Shown here: positions 11,501 to 26,500 of the stretch, in pieces | Layout of the letters: each line of letters begins with the position of its first letter | How positions within the stretch are numbered: the first letter of the stretch is position 1 | Assembly: GCF_036850765.1 (NCBI RefSeq) | Contig: NC_089491.1 | Span: 186,785,520-186,849,519, forward strand | Direction of reading: 5' to 3' | Source: Saccopteryx bilineata | Lineage: Eukaryota > Chordata > Mammalia > Chiroptera > Emballonuridae | Length of the DNA stretch: 64,000 nucleotides | Notes under the pieces: model-generated | The model's input: the letters and a program-made list of their open reading frames with translations, nothing else | Databases searched by the model: none | What the model was told of the DNA's origin: nothing | Translations under genes and position numbers: made by a program

Positions 11501-14500
11501 AAAAAGGAAAAAGAGGCTCCTTTGTCACTTAGATCTCAAAGCTTGGACTGCAGGCAGCCAAGACAAAATACGGACTTCTGGTTGAAGACATCACTTCTTT
11601 CCCACTCTGCCCTCTGATGTGAATGCTGTCATATGACAGTGAAGGTAAAAAAGAAAAGGTAATGAACTGAAAGGACAAAAAAGGAGAAAGGAGACATGAG
11701 AAAGCAAGACAAGAAGGCAATAAATATTTAGAAGTCAAAAAGCAAACAGAAAAGGGGTAACTCAGCTGAACAGACGAAGTGATGACATGAGTGGGACAGC
11801 GGGCACTGCCAAGAATAGAAGCCCCAAAAGACTCAATACAGAGGAAACAAACACTAAAGAATGTGATGGGAAGGCCCTGGGCTACAAATTAGGGCAGTGA
11901 CAGACATGTGTAACAGAGCATTCCCATGTGCCAGGCCCAGAGAGGAATCAGAGTAGGTTGAGACTGGAGCAGAAGGATGAAAGCAGCAGAAGACAGGTTT
12001 CCGGGAACAAACAGAAGGAGGTGAAGATTCAAAAACTGTGAAGCATTTCAATATTTAGAAAATTATTAATACTGAAACCTAGGTACTCTTACTGATCAAT
12101 GTCACCCCATTAAATGTAATTTCTAAATAAAAAAGAAAATACAATAAAAAATAATTATCAATAAGTAAAGACTTTGGGGGAAAAAATGCATATAAAAACA
12201 AAGCAAATAAAAACACAAGGCAATAATAATTCCAGAAAAAATAAAGTTATACAGAAACATGTATAATGCTTGGCTAGAAAGAAAATATATGCATGTTCAT
12301 AATAATGAGTAAGGATTTAACCCAAAATATAAAAATACTGGAAGGAAGAAGTTAGAAATGGGCCCCAAGTGTCGGTTAAGAGCCCTAATACTCAATTATT
12401 ATCAAAGAAGAAGACTGTCTAAAGATAGAATAAGCACATTGTTTTGAAAAGTCAAGTAAATACAACCTATAAGGTTTAAAGTAGGTATCTGGAGATGGGG
12501 TAGGCAGGGTACTGTTTTTTTCCTTTTTAAGTCTTGGTACTCTTTGATTGGGAATTTACTACTTGAATGAAAACAGACCTTTGGGGCCCTGATGGTTGGC
12601 TCAGTGGCAGAGCCACGTGTAAATGTCCGTGTTTGAATGCCTTGTCAGGGCACACAGGAGAAGCAACCATCTGCTTCTCCACCCCTCCCCCTTTCGCTTC
12701 TCTCTCCCTCTTCCTCTCCTGCAGCCATGGCTTGATGGAAGCAAGTTGGCCTCGAGTGCTGAGGATGGCTCAATGGCCTCAGCCTCAGGAGTTAAGAAGA
12801 ACATGGTTGCTGAGCAATGGAGCATCGCACCCTAGCAGGCTCAGCCGGGCAGATCCTGGTTGCAGTGCACAAGGGAGTCTCTCTCCCTGCCTCCTCTCCT
12901 CTCACTGAATATATATATATTGAATAATATATATATAATACTAATTAATTAATTAATTTGGGAAAGATTCTGAGGGGTTTCTTGGCATATCCAAGGGCAT
13001 CAGAAAAGGTTAAGAACATCCCTGGTTCTTTCTTACATCAAATTATATCTCAAAACACTCCCTTTAGAGTTAAGAGATAAGAGCAACAGAAAAAGATTAC
13101 AGAGGATGTATATGTGTGAGTATATTGACAGAGAGACATACTCCCTAAAATGGAACTGACCTGCAAGTTTAAAGATATGGGGGCTTCTGGTACCCCTGGA
13201 AAAGGTAATTCTGACAGTCCTCCCACTGAGGACACATAGAAGGGCTGGCAGAAAATAATAAAAAAACATATGCTCAAGGCCAGCAGGCAGCTTATAAGAG
13301 GATAAGAGGATGAGTAGTCAGCAAGCTGAGGTTAGAAGAAGACAGAGATGAGCCTGAATCATAAGTTCTTGAAATCAGATTAAGAAAATCCCAGAATTCT
13401 TAGTGACTTCAGGAACTTTCCAGAGGAGAGAAAAATTGATGTTTAATATCCTCAAAGGGGAAGAATATCAAATTACTGATTCAAAAGAACATATGCACCC
13501 CCATGTTTACTGCAGCATTACTTACAATAGCCAGGATCTGGAAACAGCCTGTCAGTGGACAAGTGTACATCAGTGGACAAGTAGATTAAAAGGCTGTGGT
13601 ACATATACACAATGAAATACTATGCAGCCATGAAAAAGGAAAACCTACCTTTTGCGACAGTATGGATGGACCTGGAGATTATTATGCTAAGTGAAATAAG
13701 ACAGACAGAGAAAGACAAATATCATATGATCTCACTTATATGTAGAATATAATGAACAAAGTGAACTGAGGAATAGAATAGAGGTAGAGGCGGGGTCACG
13801 GAGCAGAGGGACAGCTGTCAGAGGGAAGGGGGACAAAAGGATGGGATCAAAGAAGGTGAAGGGATTAATGAAATTATATATACATAACACATAGATACAG
13901 ATAACAGGACAGCAAATCCCAGAGGGAAGGGGGGAGGGAGTTAGCGGGAGCGAAGCAAAGGGGGTATACACAGGGACACGGAGTGGGGGGTGAGGGAGTT
14001 ATATTCAGTGGGACACTTGAATTCATGTAAACACAATAAAATAAAAATTTAAAAGAAGATAAAATATGAAAACAAATATCCTTAAAGGGGAAAAAGGGCA
14101 AAAGGAATTAAAGACACTCAGAGAGCAGGGTTTGGCAATTCCTAAATGTATTAACGTAAACTCCTGAAAAGTAGTTTGCAATAATCACTTTAAATACTAC
14201 ACATTAAAAAAATATGTAAATCCACCTCATTTTGTTTTAAAATTAGTAAGGCTATTTTAACTCACTTTTTCAATACCATTTTTCGTATTTGTGACTTCTT
14301 GTTGCAATTGTTACAAGGACTAAAATGGGCAGCGTTAAGTGGGTGCCACTCAGGAATGACACTTGTAAAGGTAACCAGATTCTTCATATATCTATTAAAA
14401 AAAAAAGGACAAGTTCATTTAAATCAAATTCATTCATGCTAATTTAAATAAATACCTAAAACAGAAGGTACTTTCTTTCATTTGTTTGGTCATACTTAAC

Positions 14501-17500
14501 CTATCCTCCGAAACATGTAATAAATAGGCCAATGCTGCTTCCTAGCCCTAGTAAAACTCTTTGTGAAGATTCTCCACGTGAAATTACCTAGTTTTTCAGG
14601 TATGAGAGGAATTTATGCCTGAATTCTGTCACTTATTAGTGTGTCCCCTTGGATATCTATGTAACCACTTTAAAGCTTCAGTTTTCACATCTGCCAAATG
14701 GGAAGAAAAATCAGATAATTTATATAGATCAGTGACCAGGAAACAGATATTTGTTCTCACACAAAAATATGTAAGTCCTAGGTATGTGTGAAATGCTAAT
14801 TCTTATTCTGTTCTAGCTAATTGGTTAAAAAATTTGTTTTCTGGTCCTGTTGCTTTGTATTATCTCACACTTGATTCTCAAATGATTCTAAAATACCTAA
14901 AAATAACCTCAGTTTAGATGATTAATATGTAACATTTTTCTCATATTTTGAAAAATAACTGTGAACCCAAATTTTCTAATTTACTAGTAGGCGAGTTTAA
15001 GAAATAAAGAAAAACTTTATCCTTGTTATAAAAATTTGAATAAACGACTAAGAGAATCAGTTTGGTCATTTTTTCGACCTCCAGCCAGCAATTTTCTCAT
15101 ATACTGACAAAGTGAGGGTATCTTGTTTGATAGAAACCTTCTCTACTTAACACCCCCTTGGAAACGAATCTCTCATTACATGGTAGGTGCAGTCTCTTTT
15201 TTTTTCCTGCTTCCTCCCAAGTACCAATCTCAGAGCCAGGTACACTAGTCACGATTCCCCAGTTGGGTTGGGGAGGTGGAGAGTATGGCTGACAGAGCAC
15301 ATGGAGGATGCTGGGGCAGCTGGTTTCGGGACTAAGGTCAGGAACAGGAAAGCACAGCTACCTCTGAGAGCTGCTGCCTAACTCTGGGAGACCAAAATCA
15401 GTTTCCAAAACATAAAAAAACCCAAAAACCGTGGTGTCTAATAGAAGAGGAAACGAAACACACAGTTTCAAAGAGTTCTGAGAGATATTATTACTCAGCG
15501 GGAATCCAGAGAGGAGTGGAAGGGCAGGTTCTACTTTCCTCATTTGCCCCACTTACCACTGAAAAACTTAAGAAAACTCTTACTGGTAATGTATCGAACC
15601 ATGGGTTTACTTCCAGTTTAAAGAAGCAAAATGTAATTTCTGGGGCTCAAATTCTTCTTTTTAATCTTAATGATGGAGAGACTTCAAGATAGGGCGGGAA
15701 GTTTTATTGAAGTACAAGGAACCATTGAGAGAGTGTTAGAAGTAGAAACAAGCTTTATTCCAATTTGATTACTCAGAACCATTTTCAATAGAGTAAACAT
15801 ATTTTAATTAACAGAAAAACAAACCTGTTTTGATACTTGTATTCACACTCTGAACATTCAAAGTTCCAAGAAAAAGAATATGTGAAGAGTTTTTCAATGT
15901 GGGTTTCTATTTTTAGGAGCAGGGGAAATGCAAACACTGGACTTTCCATGTCACCTTCAAAAAGAAATGGAAAAATGATTGCTTATACTGAATCAAAAAA
16001 GGTCAACCCAAATTAAGAACTATTGCCATTTCTCACTAAACTCACAGTATGAATACATGTGAATATGGATATATGACAGAAAAGGTTATTCACAGGTAGG
16101 CAAGGGAAAGTTTTTAAAGCACTTTTCTAAAAAATGTCCATAATAAAGATTTAATAATCACTTTGGTCTTCTTCATTTTAAAAAATTTATTAATTTTAAT
16201 TTATTGTGTTAACATGGATTCAAGTGTCTCACTCAACGCAACTTCTTTACCCCTCAACCATGTGCCCCCCATTATATCCCCTTTGCCCCCTCCCTAATTC
16301 CCTCCCCCCTTCCCTCTGGGTTCTGCTGTCCTGTGATCTGTATCTCTGTGTTATGTATATATAATATCACTAATCCCTTCATCTTCTCTGATCCCATCCC
16401 CTCCTCAGCTTCTGACAGCTGTCCCTCTGCTCCCTGTGACCTCGTCTCTGCCTCTACTCTGTTCTTCAGTTCACCTTGTTCATTAAATTCCACATATAAG
16501 TGAGATCATATGATATTTGTCTTTCTCTGTCTTATTTCACTTAGCATAATAATCTCCAGGTCCATCCATGCCACTGCAAAAGGTATGATTTCCTTCTTTT
16601 TCACAGCCATGTAGTATTCCATTGTGTATATGTACCATTGCTTTTGAACGCACTTGTCCACTGACAGACACTTGGGCTGTTTCCAGATCTTGGCTATTGT
16701 AAACAATGCTGCAATAAATGTGGGGGTGCGTTTCTTCTTTTGAATCAGTATTTTGGTATTCTTTGGATATATTCCTAAAAGTGGTCTTTTTCATTTTTCT
16801 TAGTGGATGTGTACGAAAACATCTTAGACAAGAGACACAAAAGATCCATACTATCTTTCCATATTTTTTTTAGCTTTTCTCAGGAAAAAGAGATCTGCAG
16901 AACTATAACAACTCTGGAATATCATAAAAAGATAAATATATGTAAACAGTTTGCTGCAGATACTAAAAACACTGTAACTGGTGAAACACGGTAGACTGAT
17001 GCCAGAGCTGGGCAGAAGCATTACAAAGCCATTTCTATTCTGGAGAAAGCAGGACACACACCGGAGAAAGGACCAGCCTCCAAGCTTCTCACTGACCACT
17101 CTGCTTAAAAATCTTTTAACAATTAATATTAAATTTCAACAACTTTAAGACTAGCAAAGATCTGAATTTTGTTGTCATTAAAATAAAACCTGAACCATGA
17201 ACACTGTCTTTCAGTGTGGAGACCAGCAAGCAAGTTAACCCTTTGAGTAGTACGAACGTTCATGTACATCCTCGTGCCTCCTGACCATCCAGATTACGAT
17301 CATAACAAAAATTTTTATTTTAAAAATGTGTAAGGCAACATTAAAAAATGGCAAATGTATGCTCTCGTTTCCATAAATTGGTTATCAAACAAACATGATT
17401 TTAAGTGAATAAAACTGTAACTGGAACTAATTTCATTTTTTGGAAAAAAAAAAAAACTCACTCCCGGGAGTCAACGAGCATAAAAAAATCTCACTATTTA

Positions 17501-20500
17501 AAGGGTTAAACAGAAGGATTTATAATCTTCCTTTATGTTCTGTCTCCAAAGGGTTTCTCTCATTCTTATCCTCAGGGGAGCTTAGATGCTAGGAAAAATC
17601 CGAGTCTTTCCATCCCCTCTCTCCCCTGGGACAGGTCTTATACCCATGGTCCAGTTTCTTCTACCTGCCTGGAACCACAGTTGCCAGGAGCACCACCAGG
17701 AGGAGTCACCTTGGTAGGACCAAAAGGCAGAAGAGTAGTAGCTGTTACTGCCTACACATACTCTGTAAGTATTAGTAGTTACAAAGATTATTTTGCTAGT
17801 CACCTTTGTGGTATAGTCCTGCTGCTGGTTTTGCACAAAACATAAAATCAAAACAAAATCTTTTATATAAATAGAAATAAATACAAATCAGTCTCCTCAA
17901 AATTAACATATGCAACACCACATGCATAAAGTGTGTAGAGTAGCATAAATTTGTAATTAGTTCTCAGCCTTTAAAATGCTTACTCTACTGAGCCTGACCT
18001 GTGGTGGTGCAGTGGATAACATGTTGACCTGGAATTCTGAGGTCACCATTCGAATCCCCGAGCTCCCCTGGTCAAGGCACATACTGGAAGCAACTCCTAT
18101 GAGTAGATGCTTCCTGCTCCTCTCCCCCTTCTCCTCATTCTCTCTCTACCACCCTCCTCTCCTGTCTCCAAATTCAATAAACAAAATATAAATAAATAAA
18201 TAAAATGCTTATTCTATTGTAACCAAGTATTAATTGAAAAAGTAAATAATTTATATTTCATATAGACAACACAGAATCCTGTCTAAAAAAATAAAGTTCT
18301 CAATAACTCAAAATATAAAAGAGCTCAGAATATACTGTTAAATAAGCTGTGTTATTACAGATCACTTTTGCTAATTTATATTACTTCAATTTAGATCTTA
18401 TTTTTCCTTTATTAAATTTTTTGGGTATGAAGTATAAAGCAACCTACTAAAGAACATACCAATGACTAATTCCAATTTTTATATCCTCCTGCCTCAATTA
18501 GTTAAGTGGTTTCTATGCCTGTAGTAACCTAACCCCAACTCCTACCCAATTATCTTCATTTGCCATACTGCAAAACTTTCAGGGACTCTTTGCTATATAA
18601 TAAAACAAGTTTTCTCTTAACTGTTCATTAATGTCTTCTGATAACTTGTCTATCAGGTTGTCTTTTTTTTTTAACTGATATTCAAGACTTCTTTCTAAGA
18701 TATGCTGGATATGGCTTCTTTGCTCTCTTTTTCCAGAGGTTTTAAACTTCAATATAATCATATCTATCAATCTTTTATTTACCTTATTTAAGAAATTCCT
18801 CCCCAATGAGTGATAAAATATTTAACTATATTTTCTTCCAAAGTTTTACAACTCCACTTTTCATGTGTAGGTCATTAAACATGCCGAAATTTCTTTCTGA
18901 TGATGGTGGCAAGTAGGGAATCTCATCTTTCCTCTGTAGCAGGAACCATGTAATCGTGTATCTGTATCACTACCTCCATCACAGGATGAAGTGACCAAAA
19001 GGGGAAGCTCCTGATCTAGGCCATTCTGTTCCACTGGTCTACCCTTACACTGCTACAACACTCAGACTAAATTACTCTTTCAACTTACACAAAATAAGTA
19101 GAAACTATAACAATATTAGCTTTTTCTTAAAAAAAAATAAAAGAGGACTATAGATATTAGAAGAGAAGAAAACACTAGCCTGGAGATAGTTGTTACCTTT
19201 GTGGGGAGCTAAGGACGGACTGCGGACAGAACCAGGGGTTCAGATGCATTTGTAATGTTTTATTTCTTACACTGTGGGGAGGGAGAGAGGGTAACTTACA
19301 ATGGGGTTTTCAAAAATAATAATCAAAATGATAAGAGTGTCTGATCTTAAAATTTTAACCAAAATTCAGGGTCAGTACAGATTCTACTTCTCTTTCTTTG
19401 GTACTTTAAAATACACTTTCATGCCTGACCTGTGGTGACGCAGTGGATGAAGCGTTGACCTGGAAAGCTGAGGTCGCCGGTTTGAAACCCTGGGCTTTCC
19501 TGGTCAAGGCACATATGGGAGTTGATGCTTCCTGCTCCTCCCCCTGTTCTATCTCTTTCTCTCTCTCCTCTCTATTTCTCTAATAAAAATGAATAAATAA
19601 AAATAATTATAAAAAAAATAAAATACATATTCATGTTCAGAATGACAACACACACGCTAAGATTTTACAGTGCTCTTTAAAGCAAAGATTAGATTTCATT
19701 AGCATTATCTGAAGCTCTCTGATGTAGCACCTAGCACAGCTAAATGAAAAAAGAAGGAACACAAACAAGAGAGGTTCTATTGTATCAGCAGAGCCAAGTG
19801 CTTGTCTAATTGCTGACTGCTCAAATAATCATTTAAAAATCATTTCCCTGTTACAAAGGAATACAGGTCCAGGTGACAGGGTGAGCAAGATTCAATCATA
19901 TTCCAAACATAATTATCAGGGATAAGGGTGATGATTCAGACTGGGGAAGAAGCCACCCCTTAATTTAACTGGGACCTAGAGTCTGGACCCTAAATAAAAC
20001 ATTTCAAATCATGCTAGAAGGGAAATGATACTTGCAAAATGCACCATAAGAGCCCCTCAAGTCTATATACTCTGGTGATCTTATGAAAAAGACTGCTTGA
20101 AATGAATGGTCACCCAACGGATCAGTGGTTGGGGTAAAGAAGGGAGTTAATTACTAAGGAGGCTGGGGAAAATTTTAAGGGTGATGGATCACTCTATATC
20201 TCGATTGTGGTAATAGTTACACAACTGTATACATTTAAAAAGTGTTTTACTATATGTTAATTATGCTTTGATAAAAAATTTTTAAAAAGAATATTCATCC
20301 CATCTAAAGATAAATTAGAACTACCCTTTAGATCTAGAGGAGGCAATGACAAAGACTCAGCATATAGAAGATGTTTATTATTATAACAGAGTAAACTTGT
20401 ATCTGTAGGATTTCATGAAAAAACAAGAGTAAAACTAGCAGACAACAGTGTGGATCAAAGAAGTAGGAGATACTACCATAAAAACAAAGCAGTTTCAGAC

Positions 20501-23500
20501 ACTTATCTGGTTCTGATCAAATAAATGCCACTTGTTGAGAGAAAAACTTGAAGACATTGATATTTTACATAATAATGGGTAGTATATTCATAGGGGCACC
20601 ATATATTCTATATTCTTCTCTTACAATACAATATTAATACAGGAGTTAATACATAAATCAAAATAAAATAGACATCTCTCTCAAACAAACAAATCATTAC
20701 AGCTGCTTTTTGTAATACTAAAAACATTTAGCCCTGGCTGGTGGCACAGTGGATAGAGTTGTCCAGAGCACCAAGGTCAGTGGCTCCATCCTGGGGGCGC
20801 CAGCTCAACCCCCAAAGTTGCCTGTTCAGGCCCCAGTCAGGGAACATATGAGAAGCAATCAATGGCATAACTAAAATAGAACAATGACTTGATAATACTC
20901 AGTCACTCTCTCCCCTCAGAGTCCCCTCTCTCTCTCCTTTCTTCTCTTTCAGGAAAAAAAACGACAAAAAAACCTTTAGAAAGACCCAGAGAGCTAGTGC
21001 CCTTGCTCCACACTGCCCCCAGAGGCCAAAATGCAACAGAGGACAAAGCAGGTCGCATTCTTTTGTCTTATTTTAAAGGTAAGGAAGTGTCCCCAAAAGG
21101 TAATTAGTGTATTTCTCCTCATATCCCAATGGCAAAAACTGTACCATCTGTCCAATTCTAAACCAATTACTGGAAGAAGTAGAGTAACTCTGGTTGGTTT
21201 AGACCAGAGACTCTCCATGCTGTCCACCTGTAAGAATCACTTGGAAGCTTCTAAAATTCCTGATATCTCAGGTCCATCCTTAGATTCTTATTTAATTGGC
21301 CCCTAGCACTATTGCTTACTTTTAAATTCCTTAGGTGCTTCTGAATGCAGTCAATGCTGAAAATGCTGGAGTAGTCTACTGGGGGAAAATACTGAAAAAG
21401 CAACTAGAGTACCCATGAGTGTTCACCTATTTTTGAGACCAGCATCAATTCCTGGGTCAGAACACAGCCTGCATACTTACATGGGCCTTCTCTGTCCACT
21501 GAAGATTTAGCCAGTGGTTAATTCCTAAATGAAACCACCCAGATTCTCTCCGGCAAGAATCTGGATCATCCAAAGTAATAGAACAGTATTATACTTCCTT
21601 ATAAGTTATTTATTTATGGTAGATGAGTTATACAGTTAAATTACACAAATTACTTACCTAATGTGCACCTAAGCTGAGGCTGAAGCCTGAGAAAAATGTT
21701 ATTTCTGACTTCGTTTAGACAGGTCTCTATCTCTCCAAATATTTCTGAAGTAAGTTTTTTATAATCGCCATCTAAATACAAAGTATAGAACATTATCAAT
21801 TTCTTATCAATCTATACTTTTCAAAAAAATTAAGACACTGTCAAGAATGAAAGTTTATCGAAAGGCAATAAATTCTGCAGAGACAAAATGCAAAACACAA
21901 AAGTTTCTTAATTCTTCCTCCCCTTTGTGGTGTACAATATATTTCTTCAAACACAACTGAAAGTAATGCAGCTCAAATGTAATTATAGCCATATTTAAAA
22001 AGCTACAATATTCTGTAAAAATTTAGTATAAGATTAAAATATAAAAATTTAAGTCAAAATTTAAATGAGATATATGGTCTGCAACAATTGATTGAATAAT
22101 CATCACTTACTCAGTACTGAGGTTCCTGTAATAATTGAAAATAGGAATAGAAAGAAAACAAAACAAAAATACTTGTGAAAACCTGAATTTTAAAAATGCA
22201 AAAAAGTGCAATCTCAAAGAAAATTATATTTAAACAAAATATTTCTTACCTAACTACTTTTTAATTGTTTATACCCAGAAGTGATTAGAGTGCTCAAGCA
22301 TGTTTTCTTCCACATATGAAAATAGAACTATATACTAGTATATAAGCCTTCTGGAAAGCCACTGATAAACTCCTTATATTCATATTTTAATATCCCTTCT
22401 AGAGTATACTCAGCAATGGGTCCAAAAGATAGAGAGAGACTTGTCACAGTGTTGAAATCGTCACAGCGAAAAATTGGAAACAGCCTGAATGGTCACCAAG
22501 GGGGAACCAACGGACAAGATTTATATAAAAGATTGCATGACCAAAGTCAAGTTAATAAACATGAGGATTCTTATACTACCAGAAAGCAAAACCTATAAAG
22601 TCCTAATAATTGAAATAGTATGGTACTGGTTCAGGGACAGATAAAGCAACCAAGAGAACAAAGCTAAGAAACAGTTGCATACACGTATGAAATAACACAT
22701 GACAAAAGTTGCATGGCAGATCAGTTGAGACAAAAAGTAGAGCTAGAAAAACAAGCTATGCAATGGAGGAAAATATGTGTCTGAACCACACACCATACAC
22801 AAAAATTACCTCAAGCAGAATTACAAACATCTATGTCAAAAGCAAAACTTACGAGTTTTCAGTGACAGTACAGGAGAGTGACTTTCTAATTTGGGGGAAA
22901 GGAAAGATTTATTTTAAAAATCACATTACTAGTTACAAAAGGAAAAGGTAATTTCTATCGACAAAAGAGATCTTTAAAAAAGTAAACATACAAGATAAAA
23001 GTTGGGAGATTTAGCAACACATCGCTGACATAAAAATAGCAACAAGAACATATAACAACTCATACAACCAGTAAGAACATGTCAATAGAACAACACATAG
23101 GGATAAGACACAACCAAGCATATCATAGAAGGAACATACATATGAAGAGATATTCAACCTCTTTAAAATCTGGGAAAGATAAACCAAGACCACAGACCCT
23201 TTCATGTCATTCAGATAGTAAAATCTCCAAGTGTGAAAACAATCAAGGAAAAATATGGATCAGGAAGATCTCTTAGACTGCTAATGGGAGTGCTGACTGG
23301 TATAAACGCCTTGAAAACCAATTCACCATTATATTGTAAACTGAACTCAGAGCCTATGATCTGGCAATTTCATTCCTGTGGTATATATCTAAGGGCAACA
23401 CTACTTGCATCCAGCAGACTAGTCTGAGTAATCACAGCAGCACATTTATAATGGCAAAAACAACCCAATGACAGAGGACTAAATAAATGTATTAGTGTCG

Positions 23501-26500
23501 TCAGAAATGACGCCGTGAGGGGTGCTCCCGAGACCTCTTCCTAAAATTTCAACTAGAGACAGAAACAATCACAAGAGCATCTGAAATACACATACATCAA
23601 ACAAAGGTACGACTGGGCAAAAAGGTGGCTGAATATATAATCCACTCTGAAGGAAATAAGACGGAGAACGGAGTATTCCGCTTTCCTCACTGACCTCAGC
23701 AAGGGCTGCTTTCACCTGGAACTGAGAGGAAGGGAGGGCTGGGGGCGTGGAAAAAGCTGGGCGAGGGCAGAGAAGTTCAAGCCAAGAACAGAGTGTGCAC
23801 ACGGCTCAGCCCACGTGGAGCTACCGCCAGTCGCAGACCCCGGCAGAGGTGGGCGAGCAGTTGCCTTCCTTACTCCTACTATCCCAATCAGCCCGCATGG
23901 GCAGTGTGCGAATGGATCCACCTGGCGCTTCAGGCACGGGTGCCTGCATTCCCAGATGGAGGGGCTGGGTCGGAGACTGTCAGTAGTGACCCTCTGTGTG
24001 GGCTGTGACCAGAGTCTCTGTATAATCCTGGTGCCCTGAAAACGGCAGCATGCAGGAAGTACGCAGAGAGCTGGCTTTACTATGAGCACAGTGCCTCCGC
24101 CAGCCATACAGGCCAACAAAGCACATTCCCAGGAAAAAGAACTGTGGAAGTGGTGGGGGGAAGGGCGTGCAGACAGCCTCTGGAGAGCAGACCTGTAAAG
24201 TGTTGAAAGGAGCCTAATCCGCAGTCTGCTCACTGCCAGGCGGGTTTACGCTGGCGGCTCTGGCTGACAAAGCCTTCTTTCTCAGGCCTGAGATTTAAGG
24301 GGACCTGGAGGAGGGACTTGATAGTTCTCAGGGCCTCTTGCTCGGCAGGCAATGGCTGGGGCAACTTCCAGCCAGCCAATACAGGTTAAAAAGTACAGTC
24401 CCATGGAACAGACCTCAGAGAACACTGTGGAAGTTGGGTGGGCTGGGCTGTAGATTTCCCAACAAAGGAGAAGCCTGTGGAGAGCAGACCCATGGAGCAC
24501 TGAGGCAAATTTAACTAGAACCAGAAATCAGCTCACTCCCCTGCCTGCTTGAGCTGGTGGCTCTTGTTGACAAAGCTTTCATACACAGAGCTGTGCATTG
24601 AACAAACATGAAGGAGGAACTTGGCAGCTTTTAGGACCTCTTCCTCTGCAGACAGTGACTGGGGCATCTTCCTGCCAGCCAATACAGGTTACAAAGTGCA
24701 AAAAGCCTGGGGAGAGTAGACCCGCAGAGTGCTGAGGCATACAGGACATGCCTGGAGGCTCATAGAAAGACACCTAGAGAACAACTGGCTCCCAGCCCTG
24801 CCTGATGATGCTGGTGGCTCTGGCTGGCAAATCCTTACCCAGAACCCTGCTTTGAGCGGGGATAAAGGGGGCATTTCGCAGCTCTTAGAGCTTCTTGCTC
24901 TCCAGGCAATGGCTGGGGCAAATCACAGCTGGATCCCCAGGCTGCTAGTTCAGGAAGGAGAGATTTGGGGAGAGGCTCAGGGAAAATGGAGGCTCTCTCC
25001 CACTGTCGGAGCCTGCAAATGCTAATAAGCCCCGCCTACAGGACTGAGGCTTAGCTTGTCATCACCATAGTGACACATCAACTGAAAATCTCTGCCTAAG
25101 AGTGCCACAGAGGTAGAACCTGGGGTACAGCACCACCGACCAAAAAGAGAGAGAAGAAAAAGGAAGATAACCTCTCAAAACCAGGAAAAATCTACAGTCT
25201 TTATAACTTTTTCTACTTTTTTCTTCTATTTTTTTTATCTTTTTTCTTCTTCCACCTTGGTCATTTTATCCCCTTTCCGTTTTATTCTTTTCATTTTGAA
25301 CTTTATTACCCATAGGTGTTACATTTTCCATTCTTTTATTTCTATGACTGTTACACTCCAAAAAACTTAACTCAATTTTTTTCTCTCTCTCCTTCTGTTT
25401 CTTCTTTACTCTTTCTTTTTTTCTCACTCGAATCTCACCCACAAATTATTTTACCCTGGTTTCAAATTTTGTCTTTGTGGCATATTGTGTGCTTTTTACT
25501 TTGCTTTTTATCTCTTTAGCATTTCCCTTAACTCCAGCTCTCCATTCTATGTAGTTTTTGTTCCACTTAATACAATAGAATTTTCATTTTTCACTGTATT
25601 TCTTCTTTCCTCTTTTTCTTCTCTTATACTATTTCCCTCATTTGACCATCATTTACAAACAAATTAATTTATTATTGATGCAAATTTTTTCCTTGGGGCA
25701 TTTTGTGGGTTCTTGCCTCGTTACTGCTTCTTTGTCACTTCACCCAACTCAGGCCCTCTATTCTACGTACTTTTGTTCCACTTAGCACAATAGAATTTTC
25801 AATTTTTTACTGCATTTTCTCAAAAAAAAGCATTTTTTATCAACTCTTATTAGTGTTATTAACAATACCACTCTCAAATGCTACTAAGAAAAAAGAAATA
25901 GAATATCATGGATACAAAAGAAAGAGATGTAGCTGAGATAGATAATGAAAAACCTACAAAAAAAATTTTTGATACCTTGGAAACCTCAGAGTTAAATGAC
26001 AGAGAATTTAAAATTCAAGACCTAAAAACACTCAGGGATATGCAAGAAAGCACAGAAAGGCAAATTAGGGAGCTCAAAAAACAATTCAACAAACAGAAAG
26101 AATACATCCCCAAGAAAATTGAAACTATGAAAACAAATCAAACAGATATGAAAAACTCAATTCATGAACTGAAAAAGTGAGGTAACAAGCTTAGCCAATA
26201 GAACAGGCCATATAGAGGAGAGAATTAGTGACATAGAAGACAGGCAATGAGAGGCACTACAGAGAGAAAAGGAGAAAGACTCACAAATTTAAAAAAATGA
26301 GAAAGCCCTACAGGAATTGTCTGACTCCATCAGAAAGAGCAACATAAGAATAATGGGTATATCAGAAGGAGGAGAAAGAGAAAATGGAATGGAGAACATA
26401 TTCAAACAAATAATAGACAAGAACTTCCCAAGCCTGTGCAAAGAACTAAAGCCTCGAATTCAAGAAGCAAACAGAACACCAAGTTATCTTAACCCGAACA

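Larger units (their letters stand above)
7907..14265 (-). other. USPL1 intron 7
   Basis: This 6.4-kb intron contains a hAT MITE, two long SINEs, an L1 3' fragment and a TA-rich simple repeat, each listed separately. The stretches 7,907-9,332, 9,648-10,943 and 11,306-12,059 show no open frame with recognisable content and no further repeat I can name. Confidence 0.7.
15955..21657 (-). other. USPL1 intron 5
   Basis: It holds an inverted L1 3' end, a piggyBac-like MITE, three SINEs and old L1/hAT remnants listed separately. In 18,220-19,407 and 19,635-20,109 I see no gene or nameable repeat. Confidence 0.65.

Noticed and set aside
23712..24233. 173-codon minus-strand frame
   Set aside because: It is antisense to the L1 5' UTR, GC-rich, with no domain.
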